Shown piece by piece: positions 6,311 to 13,147 of a DNA stretch of 13,147 bases (positions are counted from its first letter, which is position 1; every line of letters begins with the position of its first letter). Origin of the DNA: JAXGPF01 sp964463985 (lineage in GTDB: Bacteria; Verrucomicrobiota; Kiritimatiellia; JAAZAB01); assembly GCA_964463985.1 (NCBI GenBank), contig CAYXEK010000101.1:1-13147 (forward strand), written 5' to 3'. Below the pieces are notes generated by a model, which was not told the origin of the DNA, ran no database searches, and worked only from the letters and a program-made list of their open reading frames with translations. Both the position numbers and the translations under genes were made by a program.

Positions 6311-9300
6311 CTATTCCTCCGTGAATTCGCCGGGCGCTTCGCCCTTTTCCATTTGGATGCCGTCCAGCCACACGGCATAGGGTTTGTCGAGTTTTGATTT
6401 TTCGGCCAATTGCATGAGGAAGGCTCCGCCGGGCGATTCGCAGGGCATGCTGTAACGCTTCCATTCCCGTGAAAGCTCGAAGTTTTGGTTCTGCCACAGG
6501 CCTTCGCCCTCACTGGGCAAGCCGACCCAGAGGCGGGTTTTGTCTGCGGATGCCCGCGCGTAAAACGAAAACACGTACGGCTGGGCGCGGTCTTTCGGCG
6601 CGGCGGCCAGGCCATAGACTCCTCCCCATCCATAACCCGCGGGCTGGCCGAGGCGCAGGGAAACTTTGCCGAATTTCGGGTTTTCCGTGTCGAGCGCGTA
6701 ATCGCGCGCGCCATCCATGGTGTGATGCCTTAACACGCGGTAAGGCATGTAAAAATCGGGCCGATCGGCCAGTTTCCGCCGGTCTTCGAACGATGGGTTG
6801 AAAACCAGGTTCCTGCTGTTGTTCCGCCGCTCCTTGATGGCCTCGATTTGCGGCGCGGGCACGGCAAGGTCGGGGTGGAGCGCGGCGGCGACGGACACTT
6901 CCGCCGGCGCCTCCGCGTCCACCGGCGCGGCCAGTTCGTAAGCCCTGACGCCATAAGGTTCCAGTTTGTCGTTGAATGATTCGCCGTCAATCCGGAATGC
7001 GGATTGATTGCCGAACATCGTCTGCGCGCCGGAAAGATTTTTGATTTTGATGGTCAGGTCCACCGGGTAATTTTTGCTGTTGACGGCCATCCCCATCAAC
7101 CGGCCGTCAGGGAAACGGAACAGGCGGAAGGGCACGGGCGGGATTTTCCAATGGGCGGCATCGTATGTTCCCGATGCGTAATTGACTTGCTGCGGGACCG
7201 GGTCGTTCAGCAGCGCCGGGGCCAGGGTTTCCACCTGGCCGCCCAGGCGGCGCAGCGCCGCCCAGGTTTCATCGCTGTTGGCCAGCATGTAAGTGAAGTA
7301 GACGATGCCCTTGGCGCCGTAAATCATGGCGGCATACGCCTGGCACATCAGTTCGTCCCCGGACAATGGCAGAGGACAGCGGCCCGGGTCCAACGCGGCC
7401 GGCTGGGGCACGGCCCAGATGGGCATGCGCCGGGTCGCGGCGCGCCGGTCAAGTTGCGCCACTTGCGCCGCCATCGGTTCACAGGGCCGGCTGTGTTCGT
7501 TGTTCCAGTTGGGGTAAGTGTAAATGTCGTAGCCGAGGTAATCGAAAAACTCCAGCGCCTCCGGCACGGGCGGAATGGTGCGGGCATACAACCCGAACAT
7601 GGCATGGTGGGGGTCGAGTCCGGTCATGGTCGTCCGGAAAAGGCCCTGGACGTACAGCCGCGAAACCCAGTCGCCCAGGTTTGGCTCATCCATGCCGTAC
7701 CAGGCCAGGAAATTCTCCTGGTCTTTCAGCGTTGCCGCGCAGTTGCGGATATTCGGCAGGAGTTCAGTCTCGTAATATTCCCGCGCATGCCGGTTCTTCT
7801 CCTCCTGGGCGATGTTTTTCAGGCCGGCCGCTTTGCTTTCCCATGCCGAACTCGCCTTGTGCAATCCGCCCCAGATGATGACATTGATGCCGGCGGCATG
7901 GAGGGCCTGGCAGGCCTGCTGCAGGGCCTCCTTGCTGAATTTTCCGTTGAAAGCGCCGTTGAAGGTGATGATCGTGTTCATCCGGGCGCTGGAGTAGGAC
8001 TTGATGTAGGCATCCATGACGACCGGGTTGATGTCGAACTGGGCGCCGCAGTACATGCCGAAGGCGAAGTAGGGCCGGCCCTTGAAGATCAACACCCGGC
8101 GGAATTGGTCGGTTTTGCTCTCGTTGGTTTGTCCGGGCAAACGCTTGACCGCGAGCTTCCGTTCTCCCAGCACCTTGCCTCCGGCGTCAATCAGCGCCGC
8201 CTTGAAATGATTCTCGCCCGGCTGCAATATTCCGGCCTCCAGTTCAAAAACCGTAGCGGGCAGCGGCGGCTTCATTTCCGCGATGGTTTTCCCCTCCGCA
8301 TCTTTCAGCGCCAGGGTCATGGACGCCAGCGTTTCCCGCGCCATGTCCAGGATGGTCCGGATCCGGAGCGTCTTTTCAAACGAGTAAAAATTGAACTCGC
8401 TGTAAATTTCCCGGATGATGTTGCCTGAAAACGGAATGCGCTTGCCCGCCAGCGCCATCCCGGTCTGGCGGTCAGTTATGCGCAGGCGCAGCGTTTTTTC
8501 GGAGAAATCCGGCACAGGCACGTTGATGGTGAACTTCTTCTGGCAGCGCGGCGGCAGGCTGAGGGTCGCGGCGGCCAGCACCCGTTCCCCGGCCCCGGCG
8601 GAGGTTTCGACGACCTCAATTTCCGCATCGCCGGCTACCGGGGTTGCGCCCAGTATTTCGCCACGGACGTCAAAACTGAACTGTCCGCTTTCCGTTTTCA
8701 ATTCCCCGGTTTGCACTTGATCCAGCATGACCAGCAGCGGATATGCCGCCTGGTTTTCAGACTCGAGGCCGGCAATTGCTCCGAAACTTTCCGTCTCATG
8801 CGCCGAATTTTTCACCGGAGCCCAGAAGTGATGCTTGCGGGACTCCGAAATTTTGGCGCCATAGGCGTCCAGTTCGACATTGACCATGTTGCGCATCAAG
8901 TTCAGCCGGACGGCGCCCGGCGTCTCGGCGTTCAGCACTGCCAGCGGGATGGCGATTTCCGCCGTCCAGCCCGTTTCGCCGGTTTGCGTAGCGGCGATCC
9001 AGGGGAAATTCCAGGCCAGGTCGCGCAGTAAATTGCCATCCTTGTTCTTGACAATCCGCCGTTCCCCCTTGATGCCGGCATAATTCAGCATGTAATGGTA
9101 ATAACGGTCCATGCCGGCGCGCTGAATGAATATCTCAATCGAATCATCGTGGCAGATAGTGGCATCGTCTTCGGCGGCGCCGTGCAGATCCAGGAAGCGC
9201 ATGTTGGGATTGCGGCATTCAACGGCGATATACAGGAACTTGTCATCGCGGGCCACCCGGGCGCGCGTGTCCCGGGAGCGCCCGCCGGCCGGGTCTTTGT

Positions 9301-9481
9301 GAATGTAAAAATCGCTAAGCTCGGCGGCGTCGCGCCAGCAGGCGTCATCAGGCTTGCCGTCCATTTTCGGCGCCGCGGTGCATGCCGACGGAGCGGCTTC
9401 CGGCGGATTGCCCGCCTGGACGAATCCGCCGAAGGACAGCATTGCCGCTGCCGTTAACCCCCAAGTCATCATCCTTTTCAT
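6311..9481 (-). CDS. Secreted CBM9-like / glycosidase-like / jelly-roll protein (1056 aa)
   Basis: Probably an exported glycoside hydrolase of an unclassified type. The start at 9481 has AGGAGA five bases upstream and opens a clear signal peptide (MKRMMTWGLTAAAMLSFGGFVQA, cleavage after A23). Modules: CBM9-like carbohydrate-binding domain at ~33-240 (MDGKPDDACW at 40-49; DDSIEIFI at 112-119; GWTAEIAIPL at 171-180); beta linker domains at ~245-455; a TIM-barrel-like core at ~462-770; a beta domain at ~780-850 (FRFPDGRLMGMAVNSKNYPV); and a C-terminal jelly roll at ~889-1054, from NPSFED to VWLDGIQMEKG. In the barrel, WYGMDEPN (594-601) places E599 where clan GH-A enzymes carry the acid/base residue, though those usually show NE rather than DE. 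GAKGIVYFTY (722-731) resembles a late barrel strand, with no glutamate for a nucleophile. It may therefore use another mechanism or be non-catalytic. It is third in the operon, 41 bases after the rhamnosidase gene, and a paralogue of the first gene. Confidence 0.93.
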   Translation of the reverse strand: MKRMMTWGLTAAAMLSFGGFVQAGNPPEAAPSACTAAPKMDGKPDDACWRDAAELSDFYIHKDPAGGRSRDTRARVARDDKFLYIAVECRNPNMRFLDLHGAAEDDATICHDDSIEIFIQRAGMDRYYHYMLNYAGIKGERRIVKNKDGNLLRDLAWNFPWIAATQTGETGWTAEIAIPLAVLNAETPGAVRLNLMRNMVNVELDAYGAKISESRKHHFWAPVKNSAHETESFGAIAGLESENQAAYPLLVMLDQVQTGELKTESGQFSFDVRGEILGATPVAGDAEIEVVETSAGAGERVLAAATLSLPPRCQKKFTINVPVPDFSEKTLRLRITDRQTGMALAGKRIPFSGNIIREIYSEFNFYSFEKTLRIRTILDMARETLASMTLALKDAEGKTIAEMKPPLPATVFELEAGILQPGENHFKAALIDAGGKVLGERKLAVKRLPGQTNESKTDQFRRVLIFKGRPYFAFGMYCGAQFDINPVVMDAYIKSYSSARMNTIITFNGAFNGKFSKEALQQACQALHAAGINVIIWGGLHKASSAWESKAAGLKNIAQEEKNRHAREYYETELLPNIRNCAATLKDQENFLAWYGMDEPNLGDWVSRLYVQGLFRTTMTGLDPHHAMFGLYARTIPPVPEALEFFDYLGYDIYTYPNWNNEHSRPCEPMAAQVAQLDRRAATRRMPIWAVPQPAALDPGRCPLPLSGDELMCQAYAAMIYGAKGIVYFTYMLANSDETWAALRRLGGQVETLAPALLNDPVPQQVNYASGTYDAAHWKIPPVPFRLFRFPDGRLMGMAVNSKNYPVDLTIKIKNLSGAQTMFGNQSAFRIDGESFNDKLEPYGVRAYELAAPVDAEAPAEVSVAAALHPDLAVPAPQIEAIKERRNNSRNLVFNPSFEDRRKLADRPDFYMPYRVLRHHTMDGARDYALDTENPKFGKVSLRLGQPAGYGWGGVYGLAAAPKDRAQPYVFSFYARASADKTRLWVGLPSEGEGLWQNQNFELSREWKRYSMPCESPGGAFLMQLAEKSKLDKPYAVWLDGIQMEKGEAPGEFTEE

Positions 9482-9486
9482 GCGCG

Positions 9487-9492
9487 TCTCCT
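9487..9492 (-). promoter_or_regulatory. Ribosome binding site of the CBM9/glycosidase-like gene
   Basis: On the minus strand AGGAGA lies five bases before the ATG at 9481. It supports that start and the signal peptide that follows it, and shows that the gene has its own translation start although it lies only 41 bases after the upstream gene. Confidence 0.75.
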
Positions 9493-9501
9493 GTTGATTC
9501 C

Positions 9502-9517
9502 GCGGCGCCGGCGCCGC
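9502..9517 (-). repeat. 16-bp perfect GC palindrome between operon genes
   Basis: GCGGCGCCGGCGCCGC is perfectly self-complementary. It lies five bases after the stop of the rhamnosidase gene and nine bases before the ribosome site of the next gene, filling most of the 41-base gap. In RNA it would form a strong stem, perhaps changing the ratio of the two products. Confidence 0.6.
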
Positions 9518-9522
9518 AGGCG

Positions 9523-12003
9523 CTAATCCATTGCCAAACCATTCCGGGCCGTGACTTCAAATCTCCGATTTCCTTGCACCATCCATTCCAGCCGGGTGAG
9601 CGGCTTGCCGGCGCGGGCCGCCAGGGCCGCGGCGCAGGGCGGCAAGATCACCCGCACCTTGATGCCGCGGGGAGCGGTCACAGTGAGACCGAAACTGTCA
9701 CCTGCATTGCGCCAGTCCGCACCGACGGTTCCCCGGTCGGTGTTTATCCACCCGCGCGCCCAGTCAACGCCCGCGGCGGGCAGCGGCATGACCGCCGGAT
9801 CACGGTACCCGTGCCGCCCGGGCCGGATGCCGCAAAGGCATTTGAACAGCAGCGTGCCCGCGTAGGCGGTGAATCCGTGCGCGTTGGAGCGGGTGTCATG
9901 GCACAGGGTTTCCCACAAGGTGTCGCCTTGCTCCACCATGGGCCGGCAGATGTCCCGCACATCCCGCACAACCACATCCGCCTCGCCGCGCTCGAACGCG
10001 TAAGTCAACCGCGGCCACAGACCGAACAGGCCGGCGCGGGCCAGGGCGAACAGGCGGTTGTCATCGCGGCGCGGCTCGTTATTGATGCGCAAGTCGCGCA
10101 GCACTTCCCATAGTCGGTCGGCCTCGGCCCGGTCCAGCGCGCCGCTCCACAGCAGAAAATACTGCGTGGATTCGGAACGGGCATACTGCGCCTTGTAGCC
10201 GAAAGTGATCACTTCCGGGTGGGGGACCGGCTGCAGTTCGCCGCTGCGCATCTCAAACGCATCCGGCACCAGCCGCGCCAAACGGTTGCGCCCGACGCTG
10301 GCGATGAACGGTGAGGCCATCTCACGCAGGCGGGCGCGCAGTGCCGCGGCGCGCGCGGCAAGCTTTTTCGACCCGGCAGCCCTGGCCCAGCGATCAAGCG
10401 CCATGTAATACAGGGCATTCATGCCGACGCCAATCCCGGTTTTGGAACTGATTTTGGACCAGTCCAGAAACCCGGTGATTTCAGGGTGGGCTTCAATCAA
10501 TCCCTGCGGGTTGACATGCCGTTCCACATCGGCAATGATCCCGGCTGCCGCTTCCCGGAAGGACGGCGATAAAGGTTCGCCGGTGAATTCCCGGTGGAGC
10601 AATCCCTGCAGGACAAACGACAGGTTATGCCCGAGAGTGATTTTGCCGACGCCCCCGGCGCAGCATAACACGCCGTCCACGGCCATGCCGGACCAGGTTG
10701 GCAGGTGTCCGCGGCAATCGGCAAACATGTCCAGGAATGTCCGGGAAATCGCCGTATCGCCGAAAAATATGTTGCCGGCCTCCACTTCCCAGTAGGAATC
10801 GCACAGGTAAATTCTGCGCTCGTGCGAGGAGCAGTCCACGTACAAGTCCGGCGCGCAGACCCGCAATGTCTGCTTGGCTGACGCCGTCACCCGGTTGAGT
10901 ACCGGATCGGAGCAGGTCAGGGCGCCCCGCTCCTGTTCCGGCAGCGCGCACCATTCCCGGGCCGCAATCGAGGATATCTCCACTGTTTCGCCGGACCCGG
11001 GCGGAATCACCACGCACAGGTAGCGCACGCTGAAGGGGTGGCATGTCCGGTAAAAAATCCGGCTGCCGTCGCCGCGGATTTTGAACCCGTGAAACAGGCT
11101 TTTGGCGGAAATTACGGCCGGCGCGCCGTTTTCGCGGTTCAGCCACTCGCAATAATGAAAGGCCACGTTCATGCCTGCGGGAATAACCGCATCCAACTCG
11201 AACAAGCCGCTGACCGTGCCGCCAAAATCATAAACCAGGTAGCGCGGCGTTTGGCCCGCGGCAATTTTCCAGCCGGCGCCCGCCGGCGCAAACCCGCCGC
11301 CGCCGGTGGCGAATGCGCCCTGGCGGTCAAGGCTGCCATGGTCCATCACCCTGGCCGGCGGCAGCCGGCGCAAAGTTGGCAACGGCATCGGCCGCGGCCG
11401 GAATGCCTGCGGCGCCGCCGCCGGTCGAACCGGTTGCCATGCGCGATCGTCATAATCCGGCGCGGTCCAGTCCCGATCCAGTTTCCCGGCATCCAGGCAC
11501 TCGGCCGGATAAGTGCTGCGCAGCGCGCCGGCAATGTCTTTCGCGGCATAAGCGCGCCAGTTTTTTTCTTTCCAGCCGCCGCCGGCGGCCGGCCGGCCAT
11601 CAATTTTCAATTCCAGCGCGAACCCGGGCGCGCCGAAATCATACTCCGTCCGCGGACCGACATACACCAGTTCCAGGGCGATTACATTGCGCCCCGGCCG
11701 CAAGTGCGCAGTTACATCCAGCGTGTCCACGAAAACGTACTGCGCCGGCGACCGGGCGGGGCCGGCCATGACGAAAGCGCCGTTAACGTGAATTTTGTAA
11801 AGCGTCCGCGCCGCCACGTTGACGATGGCGGACCCGGGCGCGGCGGGCATGGCGTATGTCTGCCGGTAAGACCGGTGGCAGAAGGGCGTACGCTTGTCAG
11901 TCACCGTCCGCATGAAATTGTAGTCGGCCGGGCGTATCTCCAGTCTTCTTTCCGGCGGCGTCAATCTGGGCGTAATCCAGGCTGTTTTCATGGCAATCAG
12001 CAT
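9523..12003 (-). CDS. Alpha-L-rhamnosidase, GH78-like, no signal peptide (826 aa)
   Basis: Likely removes terminal alpha-L-rhamnose from oligosaccharides by inverting hydrolysis, in the cytoplasm. The layout fits GH78: N-terminal beta-sandwich with YKIHVNGAFV (69-78) and LDVTAHLRPGRNVIAL (95-110); a second beta domain at ~210-350 (YDFGGTVSGLFELD); an (alpha/alpha)6 barrel at ~365-735; and a C-terminal beta domain from ~738 to the end. Known GH78 enzymes use an acidic set in a DCP-x-R-(D/E) motif plus a later WE glutamate. Here D390, E395 and D402 (DCSSHERRIYLCD) have the family spacing of 5 and 7, and E698 lies in GDTLWE, followed by SNAHG (706-710). FLDW at 512-515 also fits. S392 and H394 replace the usual Pro and Arg, so specificity may differ. 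The start is uncertain: ATG at 12003 has AGGA too close, and ATG at 11991 (MKTAWITPR) has it too far. It lies 17 bases after the first operon gene. Confidence 0.93.
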   Translation of the reverse strand: MLIAMKTAWITPRLTPPERRLEIRPADYNFMRTVTDKRTPFCHRSYRQTYAMPAAPGSAIVNVAARTLYKIHVNGAFVMAGPARSPAQYVFVDTLDVTAHLRPGRNVIALELVYVGPRTEYDFGAPGFALELKIDGRPAAGGGWKEKNWRAYAAKDIAGALRSTYPAECLDAGKLDRDWTAPDYDDRAWQPVRPAAAPQAFRPRPMPLPTLRRLPPARVMDHGSLDRQGAFATGGGGFAPAGAGWKIAAGQTPRYLVYDFGGTVSGLFELDAVIPAGMNVAFHYCEWLNRENGAPAVISAKSLFHGFKIRGDGSRIFYRTCHPFSVRYLCVVIPPGSGETVEISSIAAREWCALPEQERGALTCSDPVLNRVTASAKQTLRVCAPDLYVDCSSHERRIYLCDSYWEVEAGNIFFGDTAISRTFLDMFADCRGHLPTWSGMAVDGVLCCAGGVGKITLGHNLSFVLQGLLHREFTGEPLSPSFREAAAGIIADVERHVNPQGLIEAHPEITGFLDWSKISSKTGIGVGMNALYYMALDRWARAAGSKKLAARAAALRARLREMASPFIASVGRNRLARLVPDAFEMRSGELQPVPHPEVITFGYKAQYARSESTQYFLLWSGALDRAEADRLWEVLRDLRINNEPRRDDNRLFALARAGLFGLWPRLTYAFERGEADVVVRDVRDICRPMVEQGDTLWETLCHDTRSNAHGFTAYAGTLLFKCLCGIRPGRHGYRDPAVMPLPAAGVDWARGWINTDRGTVGADWRNAGDSFGLTVTAPRGIKVRVILPPCAAALAARAGKPLTRLEWMVQGNRRFEVTARNGLAMD

Positions 12004-12020
12004 ATCCTATTGCGTAAAAA

Positions 12021-13147
12021 TCAATTTTCCGTGAATGCCGTGGGCGCGGCGCCTTTCTCCATCTGCAGGGCGTCAATCCAGACTACGGCGTCCTTGTCCC
12101 AAGTGTAAAGGAAAAATCCGCGGCTGCCGCCCATGGACCCCGGCGCGCCCTGGTGTGAGAGCGTGCCGGTGAAGGCATACCGCTTCCATTTCCGCGTCAA
12201 TTTCCACCGGCCGCCCGGCGATTGGGGCGTCATGCTGCCAATGTGCACGCTCAGTTCGTCGCCATCGCGCGCGGCGCGGGCGTAAAGCGAAAATGTGTAG
12301 GTTGCGGATTCTTTCATCAGCGGCGGATAAAACACGCCCGCGGTGATCCGGTGATTGACGTCGGGCGGCTCGCCGCCCTTGACCCGGTGCACCAGCCGCA
12401 GGCTTTGGCCGCCATGATAAGGATTGTCGGAGTCCAGACCCCAGCCCCCGCCGGGCGCGCCCGCCAGCGGCCAGTCCAGGTACATGTTCGGCCGGATGTA
12501 GTCCGGCGCGCCGGGGATGGTCTGGATCGCGAAACTGGGATTGGGGATCACGTTTTTGCGCTTACGGATTTCCGCCACCGGAAAGATTCCCGGCAGGTCC
12601 AACGATTCGGGATGGCCTTCGGACCGCACGGTGATTTGAAACATGGGATTTGCAGCCTGTGATCCGGAAATTTCCAGCGCGTATGCCCGTGTGCCGTAAC
12701 TTTCGAATTCGTCGGCAAAGGCATTGCCGTTGACAGCCGGCGGCCGGCCGCCGAACAGGTTTTCCGCCGCATGCCGGCCCAGCAGTCTGGCGGGCCACCC
12801 GGGCGCCTGCAATCCCGCCACGGTAAACGTTGCGGTGACCGGGTAATCTCTGCTGTTGGCGGCCAGGAGAATATATCGTCCATCCGGATGGCGGAACAAG
12901 GCCGACTGGACTTCCGGGAAAATGCTTTTGCCGGCGTCCAGCGCGTTGGGCTGGTATTCCAACCGCTGCGGCACGGCCGTGGCCGTGATCGCTGGACCCA
13001 GGATTTTCATCTGCTGCGCCAGCCGGCTCAAGGCATCCCACGCGGCCTGCGCGTAACAGTTGTTGCCGCTGAAATACAACAAGCCCCTGGCACCGTGGAT
13101 CAGCGCCAGATATGTCTGGCAATGCTGTTCGGCGGCGGTCAGCCCGC
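12021..13147 (-). CDS. Glycosidase-like multidomain protein, 3' part only (runs off right edge)
   Basis: The frame is open to the right edge of the window, so this is the last ~374 residues of a longer protein; a TTG at 13082 is not a believable start because coding similarity continues beyond it. Numbered from the first full codon (13145), residues 1-30 (GLTAAEQHCQTYLALIHGARG, then LLYFSG) match the late barrel strand of the 1056-residue neighbour. A beta domain follows at ~105-165 (FRHPDGRYILLAANSRDYPV; FESYGTRAYALE), then a C-terminal jelly roll from NVIPNPSFA to VVWIDALQMEKGAAPTAFTEN. The two proteins are thus paralogues with the same order of modules over the visible part. By analogy the missing part should hold a signal peptide, perhaps a CBM9-like domain, and the rest of the barrel. 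It is the first visible gene of the operon; more genes may lie upstream. Confidence 0.9.
   Translation of the reverse strand, partial: GLTAAEQHCQTYLALIHGARGLLYFSGNNCYAQAAWDALSRLAQQMKILGPAITATAVPQRLEYQPNALDAGKSIFPEVQSALFRHPDGRYILLAANSRDYPVTATFTVAGLQAPGWPARLLGRHAAENLFGGRPPAVNGNAFADEFESYGTRAYALEISGSQAANPMFQITVRSEGHPESLDLPGIFPVAEIRKRKNVIPNPSFAIQTIPGAPDYIRPNMYLDWPLAGAPGGGWGLDSDNPYHGGQSLRLVHRVKGGEPPDVNHRITAGVFYPPLMKESATYTFSLYARAARDGDELSVHIGSMTPQSPGGRWKLTRKWKRYAFTGTLSHQGAPGSMGGSRGFFLYTWDKDAVVWIDALQMEKGAAPTAFTEN

Noticed and set aside
7004..8428. Long plus-strand open frame (474 codons) opposite the CBM9/glycosidase-like gene
   Set aside because: The product is rich in Arg, Gly, His and Val without any domain, typical of the antisense of a GC-rich gene. 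The minus-strand gene has a signal peptide, ribosome site and recognisable modules.
11038..12108. Plus-strand open frame (356 codons) opposite the rhamnosidase gene
   Set aside because: Antisense shadow crossing the boundary of two minus-strand genes; the opposite strand carries clear GH78 motifs.
1..13147. tRNA, rRNA or CRISPR features
   Set aside because: I saw no tRNA-like arm pattern, no rRNA-like conserved sequence and no regularly spaced direct repeats on either strand.

Overview
The window is protein-coding DNA from a GC-rich bacterium that is rich in carbohydrate-active enzymes. Very long secreted proteins built from LamG, CBM9-like and jelly-roll modules around unclassified TIM-barrel-like cores, next to an alpha-L-rhamnosidase, are typical of the Lentisphaerota / Kiritimatiellota / Verrucomicrobiota group. 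That placement is an inference from architecture; no marker gene is present.

Layout. Bases 1-345 are a non-coding leader. One giant gene (346-5178, +) encodes a 1610-residue secreted multidomain protein: signal peptide, LamG, beta modules, a glycosidase-like core, a CBM9-like domain and a C-terminal beta module. A 332-base convergent intergenic region (5179-5510) follows; it is less GC-rich and carries several inverted repeats. The rest of the window (13147 down to 5511, minus strand) holds four tightly packed genes that read as one operon. In transcription order they are: the 3' part of a glycosidase-like multidomain protein that runs off the right edge (12021-13147); a GH78-type alpha-L-rhamnosidase without signal peptide (9523-12003); a secreted 1056-residue glycosidase-like protein with an N-terminal CBM9-like domain (6311-9481); and a secreted 240-residue beta-rich protein of unknown family (5511-6233). 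The gaps are 17, 41 and 77 bases.

How they may work together. The first and third operon genes are paralogues over the whole stretch that can be compared: end of the barrel, beta domain and C-terminal jelly roll. The secreted proteins probably bind and fragment a rhamnose-containing polysaccharide outside the cytoplasm. The rhamnosidase, which shows GH78 catalytic residues at the expected spacing, would then remove terminal L-rhamnose from imported fragments. No transporter, SusC/D pair, sulfatase or regulator lies in the window, so uptake and regulation are not visible here.

Points of interest: the unclassified enzyme cores; a secreted/cytoplasmic split in one operon; perfect GC-rich palindromes just after the stop codons of the last three operon genes; and a probably altered C-terminal tail on the giant gene next to the intergenic region.
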